Shown one piece after another: positions 46,601 through 57,300 of a DNA stretch of 64,000 nucleotides. The DNA lies in the NCBI RefSeq assembly GCF_901709675.1, contig NC_051105.1, forward strand, positions 7,121,104 through 7,185,103, read 5' to 3'. Each line of letters begins with the position of its first letter. The stretch's first letter is position 1. The notes below the pieces were generated by a model. It was not told the origin of the DNA and searched no databases. It saw only the letters and a program-made list of their open reading frames with translations. The translations under genes were made by a program, and so were the position numbers. Source of the DNA: Syngnathus acus. Its lineage: Eukaryota; Chordata; Actinopteri; Syngnathiformes; Syngnathidae.

Positions 46601-49271
46601 TTGTTGGGTTTGGCGAAGCTGCATTTTGAGGTCGTCAACATGAGCGGTCGTCCACTGCAGCTTCTCCTCACATTCCATCAGCTGCACCTTCAGCTGACCG
46701 CATCGCTCCACCTACCGCAATCCAGCAGAGGGTTACTCCGTACATCGATACTCAGCGCACTGTGAGGCGAGAAGGTGAGTCACCTCCAACTGGAGCTGTT
46801 TCTGCAGCACGTGCTTCTGGTTGGCAAACTCCTCCTCATTCAGTTTGCGAGCGCTCTGAAGATTGCGCAGCTCCACCTGCAAGGCCAGCTCCTCGTCGGA
46901 GGGCTTGCCCAAATCTGAAAGCGGGGTGAACATCCGGCGCTCAACATAAACGAGGACACTATTGAAATATTCTGCCGCTCACCTGCATGGAGATGCCGGT
47001 TCTCCTCCTGGGCTTCCTCCAGTTGTTTCTTCAGTAGCTTCACTTGCCCCTGCAAGTGTGCGTTGTCTTCTTTCAAACTGGGGAAGTCGTTCATACTCTC
47101 CAGCCTTTCTCTCAGCAGTTCGTTCTGCTGACGGAGCAGATGAGTTTGCTGCTGCGCAGTGTCGAGCTCCCCCTTGAGGACCAGAGATTTTTTTTCAACG
47201 GACGTCATGCGACTCATTCGGTAACTCCGACATTTTTATCACCTGCAACTGTTTCATCTCTGAGCTAGCTTTATTGTACTCCTCCAATTTGGCTTTGATT
47301 GCAGCCGTATCTTGTTCAATGCGAATGCTTTCCTCTAAGAAAAAAAAAAAGAGGCATTAAACATGAGCTTAATGCTGAAGAACAACATTGGGTTGGTTTC
47401 AAGATTCACCTTTGTTTCGCTTCTCACTGGTTGTTAGTTGCTCTGTTCTCTTATTGTAATCCTCCTTTAGCTCCATCTTATAACTAAGGTCACATGCACA
47501 ATACAATGTCAAATGGAAAGTTCTGGAGTTGGAATAAGCACACTTGAAACAAGTGGGATGACCCAAAAGACAACTTCAGATACCTGGAAAGTTCATTCTT
47601 CAGTTTTTGGTCATACATGTCTTCCATGGTCTTCACTGCTAGTTCTCGTCTCCTCAGCAGCTCTTCGCCAGCCTTAACCTTCTCTTGGTGTATTTGACAA
47701 GTCCTGCATTCAGAATTTTTGTCAATATCATCGTCAACAATCCATCTATTTATTTTCATGATTTCGAAACCTACTCCTCAAAAGACTCCATTCGCAATTT
47801 CAGTTCATTTTCTCTGTTACGCAGCGTGTCGATTTCCTTCAGCACCATTTGCCTCTGCATGTACACATTTTTTTCCTCGATCTGAGACGATAAAAAGTAT
47901 CCACGACGGCATCGGTTAAAGTCAATCACACAAAAAAAACCTCAGTGCTGCTTGTTATTCACCTCCTGTTGTTTTTGAAGGCGCTCAATGGCGTGTTTCT
48001 CCCTGGTGCTCAACGCTTTCGTCTTCATCTCGTAGGTTCTCTCCAGTTCTTGTTTGAGCTTGTCAAACTCTTTCTGGAACTGCACTTTTTCCTCCATCTT
48101 GACCTTGGCGAGTTCAACCTCTTTAAAATGCTGCAACTACAGAGAATACCGACAGCATTAAAGCCGCATTGAAATAAGATATTTGAGGCTTGAGGAATTT
48201 GTTTCAGTTACCTTTGTTGTCATTTCAGTCTGCAACTGGGATTCTAACTCTCTCTTATAGGAAGCCAGCTTAGACTGAAATGAAAACCACCTTTCGCCGC
48301 TGTAATTCACATTCTCATATTCCTTGTCGATCATTTTCATCTTCTCAACTGGAACGTAATGTAAGGGCACATCATGCATGTGTATTGAAAATTGAAAAAT
48401 GAAATAATCATACCCAGAGACTGTTCATAACTTGCTGAGCTTGTTGTCTGAGTGTCGGCATCGCGGCGAAGGCTCGTAGTCTGATGGTCAGTGATGTGAG
48501 ACACAAGGTTGATTAAAAAGCCTGTTCGGAAAACAGGACATGTGTCACAAAGATAATTGACATTTACTGAAAGAAAATAATACATCTTTCAATATTGAAG
48601 ATGAGTATGGGAACTATAAGAGGAAATATATTATTTTATGTACGATATAGCTCACCTGTATTATCGATGGTCTGAGACTGTAAGAAAAGAAGACACATTC
48701 AAACTGATGCGTAACATTTCAACAATTTCAGCTTTTACTGTTTATTACCAAGGATTTGTAAAGTGGTGAGTCAGGGCTGATTTGAAGATGCCGAAGGAGA
48801 TCTCCTTTCTTGAGCACCTAAAACAATTCAACAAAAAATATTATTATACATAAAATAATAAGATTCCCTTTACGGGCTGTAAACACTTCAGTGTTACCTT
48901 CTCTTTGGACAGGCCACTCTCAGGGCAGAATACAGATAGTGAGTACTCATAGCCTGAGCTGTGAAGATAGTCAGCCACCATGTTGTTGCAAGCTGAGACC
49001 AAAAGTGAATCTGGTCGCAGTGATGGTCCTGCTCCACTTAACGGTGCTGGTTTTAATTCGTGGATGAGTTGGTTGCGCAGCTGAGTCTTATACACACACC
49101 GTAAAAATAAGAAAGAAGAATTAGGCAATTGAAAGGAAATCGTTTATTTGGCTACAGACTAAAATACTGATGACTTACCTTAAGTGTATCCAGTACTCCC
49201 TTATCCCTAAGCGTTTTATAAAGCCTCTTCCTCAGCTCGTCTGGGGATAAAGCATCTTCCTTTGCTGACAT
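43610..49271 (-). CDS. ofd1: OFD1 centriole and centriolar satellite protein, complete, 22 coding exons
   Basis: Controls centriole length, distal appendages and ciliogenesis. Exons: 49271-49179, 49086-48898, 48817-48749, 48677-48656, 48521-48414, 48348-48212, 48136-47963, 47881-47775, 47703-47584, 47483-47410, 47334-47243, 47172-46983, 46914-46784, 46711-46600, 46530-45901, 45726-45576, 45482-45391, 44918-44778, 44711-44551, 44465-44301, 43881-43817, 43655-43610. They sum to 3069 nt, 1022 residues (human about 1012), with every phase closing. Seen: a LisH motif at about residues 63-95 ([20 protein letters not shown]), a long coiled coil at about 170-560, a Ser/Pro-rich region in the 630-bp exon, a second charged coiled coil ([20 protein letters not shown]), a poly-Gln tract, the conserved NPLEKYMK motif, and an acidic end DEDEDFW that matches the human ELDDSW end. 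Several introns are near minimum size (68-75 nt). Confidence 0.95.
44430..44465 (-). repeat. CAA repeat coding for poly-Gln in ofd1
   Basis: In the exon 44465-44301 frame the sequence reads [17 protein letters not shown]. The tract is CAA x3, AAA, CAA x5, CAG, a nearly pure trinucleotide repeat starting two codons after the splice acceptor. Human OFD1 has no such tract at this place as far as I recall, so it may be lineage-specific and variable in length. Confidence 0.85.
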
Positions 49272-49939
49272 TTTTTGTATGATTCGAGGTCCTGAAATTC
49301 AAGGAATCAAAAGAAGATCGACGACCTCTTAGCGCATTCCTAGATGATGTCAGCCAATGTCAACGATAATATGACATTGTGAGAAATCATTTCAAATTTG
49401 TTGTTGTTTTTGAGTGGTTTAGGTTGCGCTTGGAAACTGAAGCGCATCCTCATGACGCAGGAGGCGTGCCCTGAGATTTAAATCCGCCAACGGACATCCT
49501 GCATTGTTCAACAGTTATGACACAGTAATACATTTGTTGCAAAATGATTTATGGCATCAACTACATATTTTGAGTTATAATTGTATGATTAGTGTTGTTT
49601 TCAACCACCACTAAAATAATTGATCAAAAAACATTACATAGGTATAATTTTTGCAAACAGACCATGTGACGTGACGTCATCTACATGCGCCAGCCGTCGC
49701 TGCATACCGGAAGTTTCAAAAGTAGGTAAACAAACGGTGAGTTTTTCATTTTTATGATATTACCTTTCAATTTAACTCACACATACTATGTTGGTACTGC
49801 CTTTCGTATACGTATTCATAAACCAGCAATCGTTTGTATATGACTGTCGTTATTGTGCTAGAAAAGACGGTAATCTTGGACTGTTTCATTGCTGTTTCGC
49901 TTGGTGTGATTCTACTGCAAGGGACAGGCCGTCAAAATA
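49272..49939. promoter_or_regulatory. head-to-head ofd1/trappc2 promoter
   Basis: 668 bp between two divergent start codons; OFD1 and TRAPPC2 are also head-to-head in human. Seen: a full CRE TGACGTCA at 49,672-49,679, an ETS/GABP-type ACCGGAAGT at 49,706-49,714, and an X-box-like GTTGCGCTTGGAAAC at 49,423-49,437, about 150 bp upstream of the ofd1 ATG. There is no TATA box. A strong donor ACG|GTGAGT at 49,736 and an acceptor ending at 49,921 imply a non-coding first exon and short 5' UTR intron for trappc2. Confidence 0.7.
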
Positions 49940-50605
<666 letters not shown>

Positions 50606-52118
50606 CGGTGTAATTTTGCTGTCTGCGTTGTGTCTTGTGAATAGTCACATGGACTGTACACACATTTCCTCTATAAAGCATTTTTGTAATATTATGTACA
50701 TAGGTGCTCTGCATTAATTGTACTCATACAAATCGGGTGAAAGTTGGCCCGTATAATATCAAAAGCAGGAAGCAGCCTGTGTGTAAAGGAGTGCCATTAA
50801 AGGCGGAACACCGGTGTGACACCTGTAACTCATTTCTTCCACTTTGTTTTGTTGAAAGTAATCCTGTAGTCCTATAAACAGGAATCAAAAACCGGTTCTT
50901 TTGAGAACCAGTTCCCTTTAATTTGCTTCTTTATTATTGCCTGATGATAATTATTCAGTTAAGTATTTTTGTTCTTAACTGAGCGGCCACTCCACCCTAA
51001 ACTGATCTCCCAGTGTTAGAAACCTGAAGTTACCAGGGCAAACAAATGCCTAACTCACAAGTAAATGTTTAGTTAAAAAAAATCTGGAGTGCAGTCTTCT
51101 CGAAAGTTTCTTCAAAACTGGCAGTAGTTTGAAGAGTTAATTTTGTTAATTTTTAAAACAGAAAAGTCCAACTGTTTAATCTTTGCTATCAGCCTAAAGT
51201 GGAGCCCTGTGTCTGTTACTGATGAGTCCACCAATAGTCATTCTTATCTTGTGAGTCGATAAAACCTTTGAAGAAAATCTGCCTTTAGATATTTCCAGCC
51301 CCCATCATCACAGTGCTACTTAAGTCAAGCCTTTCATATCTTGGTCATGCCTCAAGGACTAAGTTGAATATGAAAACCGTGGAGGGGAATAAGTTCTTGG
51401 TAGCTTTGCTTCCTCTCAAATGTTTGAAATTTGTAGAATAACATCACCTTTAAATTCAATCCACATATTTCTGCAATTCAAGAGTCAAAGAATTCAGTTC
51501 ATCCCAGATGCTTTATTTGTTGGTTGGCATATGAATAATGAACAACAAATGCAAGTATTAGCATTTTATTTCAGTTTTGAAAAAAAAGCAAAAAAAAAGA
51601 CCTTCAACTGTAAAGCATAAAAAAATCAACAGACTCAATGTCCCCCAAACCAAAAATCAAAGGTGCTCTTCAGCAATAGCCACAATTGCATCACTACTTT
51701 CCTCTTAATTTCTTGTACGAGTGAATAAAAAAAATGCAAGTTTCCACTTTTAATGCTTATTAGGGAGCATTTGTACTCTGAGAACTTAGTAATAATCAAT
51801 TCACAAGGCAAAAACGTGCAAATGTGTCAAAAATCACTTGATTTGTTAGTAACATATGTGAGGAATAAGAAATAATGCAAATCTAAATATTAACACGATC
51901 TTCACATAATTGCACTCATCTACAGATTGGCATGTTTTTAGGTACCCACACAAAGCTAATAGGAAATGCAGTTAATTCATTCTTAAAACGTGACCTTTGA
52001 ACTCAGTGCTTTCGTAATTATATGTAGTAAGACACACTTAGTGCTTCCCCTTTTCAACTGACCTCATCTGTAAGCAAATCCTGATTATTTACGAAGGTTG
52101 CGGTGAGCAACTTAGATG
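50606..52118. other. convergent 3' UTRs of trappc2 (+) and rab9a (-)
   Basis: Gene-free. Minus-strand AATAAA signals (TTTATT on plus) lie near 51,512 and 51,565 and would give rab9a a 3' UTR of about 0.6 kb. An ATTAAA near 50,796 may end trappc2. A near-perfect hairpin lies at 50,890-50,913: AACCGGTTCT, loop TTTG, AGAACCAGTT. It resembles the core of a repeat common in fish. Confidence 0.5.
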
Positions 52119-52727
52119 TTATGAGCAGCAGGTGGCGGCAGAACGAGGCTTTCTGTGGAGCTTGATCGTGTCCGTTGGGATGAGGTGGTCCGCTCGCTCG
52201 TCCATCGCCAAAACCCTACGCACCGCCTCCTCGAAGGCCACCGCTACATTCGTGGCATCCTTGGCGCTGGTCTCATAATAGGGGTGGTCACCATTCTCCT
52301 GGCACCACCGCCGGGCCTCCTCGGTGGACACTTGTCTCTCGCTCACGTCTAGTTTGTTGCCCAGCACCACGAAAGGGAACTTCTCCGGCTCCTTGACGTC
52401 AGCGTAGTAGATGAACTCTTTCTTCCAGTTGCCCAGATTGAGGAAGCTCTGGTTGTCATCGACGCTGAAGGTGAGCAAGCAGCAGTCGGAGCCTCTGTAA
52501 AAAGGAGTCCTCAGGCTACGAAAGCGCTCCTGGCCGGCGGTGTCCCAGATCTGCAAGGTGACCTGGTGGCCATCCACCTCCAGGTCCTTGTTGAGGAACT
52601 CCACGCCGATGGTGTGGAAAAGGTGCGCGTCAAACTTGTTGGTGACGTAGCGGTTCATGATGGAGCTCTTTCCCACGCCGCCGTCGCCCAGGAGGATAAC
52701 TTTCAGGAGAGACGTTTTGGTTGACAT
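52119..52727 (-). CDS. rab9a: Ras-related protein Rab-9A
   Basis: Small GTPase for late endosome to trans-Golgi transport, including mannose-6-phosphate receptor recycling. 202 residues in one coding exon, as usual for RAB9A. Seen: P-loop GDGGVGKS (14-21), switch I T39 in FHTIGVEF, switch II WDTAGQE (61-67, Q66), GNKLD guanine motif, ETSAK motif, and a C-terminal TCCS for double geranylgeranylation. Human ends in a bare CC, so the extra Ser makes a CCX-type end. The ATG at 52727 (GCAGCC before it) is chosen over one 26 codons upstream because the acceptor ATCGCAG lies between them, at 52,747, placing the upstream ATG in an intron. Rab9A fits better than Rab9B by sequence and by location. Confidence 0.96.
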   Translation of the reverse strand: MSTKTSLLKVILLGDGGVGKSSIMNRYVTNKFDAHLFHTIGVEFLNKDLEVDGHQVTLQIWDTAGQERFRSLRTPFYRGSDCCLLTFSVDDNQSFLNLGNWKKEFIYYADVKEPEKFPFVVLGNKLDVSERQVSTEEARRWCQENGDHPYYETSAKDATNVAVAFEEAVRRVLAMDERADHLIPTDTIKLHRKPRSAATCCS

Positions 52728-52819
52728 GGCTGCTCGTGGCAAATCACTGCGATGAAAGGGATGACCTGCTTCGAAGATGCAACATGTCACTGCTTTAATG
52801 AACAAACATAATGCTATAG

Positions 52820-52930
52820 TATTTCTCCAGGCAAACTACATTCTGGTCTGGTCGCCAGTCGATCACATCAAACACATGAAGACAGACACCCATGCTGTCT
52901 ACACCTAAGTTGGGTGAGTAATAATACACA
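52820..52930 (-). repeat. SINE-like dispersed repeat fragment
   Basis: On the minus strand it reads TGTGATCGACTGGCGACCAG, the middle motif of the element at 32,570. It lies in the presumed 5' intron of rab9a. Confidence 0.5.
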
Positions 52931-53189
52931 ATTAGTGACTCACGTATAAAAAAAAAAAACATACAAATGGATACCACACCTTTCCAATGCTAAACCTGCC
53001 ATTTATGAGCAGTGTTTTATAAACTACATTGCTGGAAACTAGATTTTTACTGAAATACACATCTGGTTCTTTCTGTGGCTGAGTAAATCCAATAAATGTC
53101 ATTGGGTACTAAATACACAAAATAATTTTGATACAAGCAAACGAATCTTAAATACAATCACGAGATGTGATAGCCGGTTGCAGACTCAC

Positions 53190-53310
53190 CACTGATTGAT
53201 TTAAGCTTCCTCCACTGGTCCAGATCATGTGGTGCAGACCCTGCTACTCAGTCACATGCTCGTTTGTTCAGTCTCGGTATGGACGGCCATGTAAGCTCCA
53301 CTTGCACTGC
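53190..53310 (-). other. probable rab9a 5' UTR exon
   Basis: On the minus strand a good acceptor (CTGTTTTGCAG) and a strong donor (CAGTG|GTGAGT) frame a 121-nt stretch that could splice to the coding exon acceptor at 52,747. It contains short upstream ATGs. This is inferred from splice signals only. Confidence 0.45.
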
Positions 53311-53829
53311 CTGCAAAACAGCGGTTGACTGGTAAATGGTTGGCAGGAGACAGCGACTTCAGCTGGGCAGCTCGCAATGGACCTTTTAAAAACCTGCTAG
53401 GTAGAAATGCTCCCAATATGTAATTGCCTCATACATTGCCATAGCTGTGACGTGATGTGTGATGTCGTGCGTACGTCGTATGTCGATGACATACTGCGGT
53501 AGAGGAGAATAATCCACAAGCTATTTGACAAATAATAAACAACAAATAATACCGAAAGACATCCGCACAGCTGGGGTTAAGAAGACAGACGAGTTTACTT
53601 CATTGCAAAAACGCTACATTGCAGTTCGATCTATTTAGCTTCCGCGCCCGTTTGAACGTGAAAAGAAAGAAATATGTGCAATGTATGTGTATTCCATCTT
53701 GCCTTCTTTTTCGTGGCCCGAGATAATCAACGTCAAGTCGTTTCCTGGTCACTCCGAAGGCTCGATGCTACCGCCGCTAGCCTATTGGGATGCTAACGAC
53801 AGCGATCCTGCAAGCAATGGACAGCCCCG

Positions 53830-53855
53830 GTCACGTGACGGAATAAACCAATCAG
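53830..53855 (-). promoter_or_regulatory. CLEAR-type E-box and CCAAT box, likely rab9a promoter
   Basis: GTCACGTGAC at 53,830-53,839 is the exact palindromic CLEAR core bound by TFEB/TFE3/MITF, which control lysosome and endosome genes. CCAATCAG at 53,848-53,855 is an NF-Y type box. The stretch 53,640-53,870 is GC-rich compared with its flanks and lies about 1.1 kb upstream of the rab9a ATG, where its first exon is expected. Confidence 0.55.
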
Positions 53856-53940
53856 CGAGCTCGGCTGATTAACACGCGAAAATAAAAAAAAATAATTTGG
53901 ACGTAGATCATGTGCAAAACTACCTTAACCTGACTGGAGT

Positions 53941-53998
53941 GCAAAGTTGCATAATTTAAACAGTTGTTTGCAAAGTTGCATAATTTAAACAGTTGTTT
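53941..53998 (+). repeat. perfect tandem duplication, 2 x 29 bp
   Basis: Two exact adjacent copies of a 29-bp unit, GCAAAGTTGCATAATTTAAA plus nine more bases, at 53,941-53,969 and 53,970-53,998. Their identity suggests a recent slippage duplication. It lies between the rab9a promoter and the egfl6 3' end. Confidence 0.95.
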
Positions 53999-54352
53999 GT
54001 ATTCAGGGTGCAGCCACAATAAGAGACAGGGATAGAAAACAAGAAATTTAATGTAAAACTACAGAGAAATGTGAAAGCAGAATTTACAGCAGTAATGCAC
54101 AATTTTTTTTAATCATAGAAACTAGCCTGTCTTCAAAAATCTATTTGTAACATCGCGTTTCAAATGACTTTTTTTTTTTTTTTCATTTAAAGCAATCTAT
54201 TATACATAATGACTGAACATGACCAAGTGTTGGCCTTTCAATGTTTTGAGATGTTTATAAAAATCAGGCCATGACATTTCAACTAATATGCAATCACTGA
54301 TTCTAAGAACGGTTTTGAAACATTGTTGATATGACTTTGACACAGGTGATTC
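53999..54352 (-). other. egfl6 3' UTR
   Basis: AT-rich stretch just past the egfl6 stop codon, with a minus-strand ATTAAA (TTTAAT on plus) at about 54,046-54,051 as a candidate polyadenylation signal and a T run at 54,170-54,183. No coding exon seen. Confidence 0.5.
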
Positions 54353-57300
54353 TTAAAAGATCTGAGATTCATCTTCTTGACACGGCCCTGAGGTCAAGAC
54401 TACATTGTCAAGCCCGATCTCCCCTCCAACGCCTCTTCCGCGCTGAGCTTCAAAGATGATCTGTAAGACATTCATTGATGACATCAGTAGTGTTACCTTC
54501 TGATCCATATTATTACGCAACATCGCCAAATGACTCACTGATTGTGGTGCTTCTTCTTTCCAGGCCACAGTGAGGAGCTCCATCTGCCATTCCTGATTCC
54601 TGCTGCGGCTCTGCTCCCAAACCGGGTAAGCGTTGTTATCCAACAGCACTTTGAGCGTTCCCACGTTGTGACCCACGACACGGTAGTTGAATGTCAGACA
54701 GAAGCTGCCTTGCGTTGCGCGATCACTGAGCAGCAACTTGAGCTTGGCCATGTTCTCCTGCTTGCCTAGCAGACCGCTCATTGACATGTAGTACTCAGCA
54801 CCTGAAGAAAATTTGTGATTGTGATTTACTAATGAACGAAATTGCCATAGTTGCCGTTTTTTAATTTTTTTCACATAAACTGTATTAACCAGCACCAATT
54901 ATATTATGTAATATGTTAAAACTCCCTTCCATCTAATAGACTAGTAATCTCCATCTACTATTTTTGAAAATTCATTACCTCTGCCATGGTATGCTACGCT
55001 CCAGTCCATGTCATCAGTCTTGTCTTGGACCCACTCACATGCTCCCTGGTCAAAATTGCAGTCCATGATAAACTCTAGTATAAAGAAAGAAAAGCTTGAT
55101 TATGTTCCCAGTTATCAGATAAAAACTCATTATGCAGTGGAAGTGTCATTTCTCATACCTTCCTGAAGTGGCGCTGTTTCAAACGGTTTCACCTCTTTGG
55201 CTGGACCAAAAACCGATTCAAAGTCCTCTGCTGCGACATCGAGAGATAAATAACAACTGTGTATTGTGGTCTACATACAAAATCGATTAACAACTTTTTT
55301 TATGTGACTTGAACATTTCCAAAAGCCATACATTGTATTTCAACCAGCAAGTTTGGACTTGCCCTGCTGTCATCATGTCTTGAGTGGGGAGGAACTCTGA
55401 CTTTTGGATACAGCCCCCCAAGCGTTTAAGAGCAGGCGGCTTTCGACATTCAGTCAAGTGACAGCTGGACTTATTGAACCCGAACACCCTTAAGTGGTCT
55501 AGTGTAGTGAAAGATCTCCAGTGCTGATGACAGACCTTCCTGCAAGGAGTCAGTCTGTTTGCACAACAGCTGTTTTGGGGAAAGCGGAATAAAAGGCTTC
55601 TTAACCTTCTCCCAGGGTATGGGAAGTTGATCCAGGATGACTTGTGTTGTATCTCTCAGGTCTTACTTGCCAAGAGTATTAAAAAAAAAAAATCTCCGGT
55701 AGGTGATGGATGCCTTGAGGCCCGTCTCTCGCTAGGTAACGTCTTTCACAGACCCTGGCGTTTCCCCAAAGATGACGGGTGAAACGCGACCTAAATACAT
55801 CCGTCCCAATTTTCTTGAACCTATACTTGTTCAAAGACCTTAGGCCCAGCATTTATAATTTTAGTAATCTGAATGATTAGGGGTGTGCCATTTAAGGCTC
55901 CTTTCGATTCGATTCAGGGCAGTATGACTCAAATATTTAACGATTATCACAATATTGTGGTGGTAGCTTGAATTTCTGAACGCACTTTTTAAATTCCCTT
56001 TAGCTTGTTGCTTTAGGTGCCACCTCAAGCTAAACAACTTTCGCATTTAATAATCATGGACCCCAATGGCATCGTAGCCCATGTGATCTCATGAAATCAC
56101 AAGAAATGCAACAATGAAGGCCCATGTGACGAAATATGAGCAGAAAACAAGCAGACATCCAGTTAGCATTTACACAGAACTGAAGCCACTTACTAAAAAC
56201 ATCTCCTCTCGGATTGAGCTGGTTGTCTTCCTCTTCTTCTTCCTCTTCTTCAGAAAACTTGTCCACTGGTGTCCCCACAGTTGATTCACCAGTGTGTAGC
56301 TCTCCATCATAGTCAAAAGACTGCGGGTGGATTTTCTCAGGTGGGGTCACAACTGGTTCAGGGATGATGTTTTTGATGTCCTCGTTCTCAAGTTTACCTC
56401 CCAGATTTCCGGTTTGTTCTTCGTAGTCTGGTATAGCTATAGGCAAGAGGAACTAAATTAGCCATGTGGGATTTCAAACATGTGGGAGGGCTTTCAGTAT
56501 TTCACCAGATGGTATGCATCGGAATACCTTGCGCACCACAAATGACAACAAAAAGTCAAGACTGCATACATTAACAATCACTAACATGCAGTTCAAACTT
56601 CAGATTATGAAATAAATTATCATTCATTACCTGGTTACGAAAGAGTTCAATCACGGCAATATTTGTACAAATGTCATGCAGCAGTTTACAAGCCTGATGC
56701 CTGCTGTGAGATAACCACGAGGAAAGTCGAGATGACTTCTCGGAAGGAGTTGCGGAAAAGCAGGCGATTAATTCATTAATGGAGTTGCCGGGCAGGGAGG
56801 TTGCAATGAAAGCAGCGTCTCGGATTCCGCACAGTCTCACCATTGAGGACATGATCTGCGCTGCCTCTCTTTCCATTCCATGACCTCTGATAAAACGGCT
56901 TGACTATAAAAAAATGAAAGCACCTTCATTCACGGCAAACAATCTCTGGCTTTCTTCGTCTACCATCTGTAAAACTTTACTAGCTCTGAAGTGCAGGAAA
57001 TCAGACTGGAACTGACCGCTGATGTATTAATACTCAAACTAAAAATATGCAGCCGTAAAAATGCCTGTCGGTTCTGCGGAGTGTCAGGGAAAGAAAAGCA
57101 TCTGTTGTTGGACACCGGGTGAAGATTTAGGACATCTCAAATGGAACCTCCGAGACGAGTCGGTTTGTAATTCGGTATCGTGTATCGTATCCGGGATCTC
57201 ACCGGAGCATTCGAAGCCATTGCCTCGGAAGCCTGACTTGCACCGGCACTTGTACGATCCTTGAGTGTTCAGACAGACAGCTTGATGGCTGCACTTGTTG

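Noticed and set aside
47173-47242. Apparent frameshift with TGA in ofd1
   Set aside because: A 70-nt intron with GTGATA donor and CTCAAG acceptor removes it, and its length restores the expected phase and the alignment with human OFD1.
52728-52805. 26-residue N-terminal extension of Rab9A
   Set aside because: The added residues are unlike any Rab, and an acceptor site lies between the two ATGs, so the upstream one should be intronic.
56571-56876. 101-codon minus-strand frame in an egfl6 intron, possible missing linker exon
   Set aside because: It does not match the human basic linker, and no acceptor and donor pair keeps phase 1.
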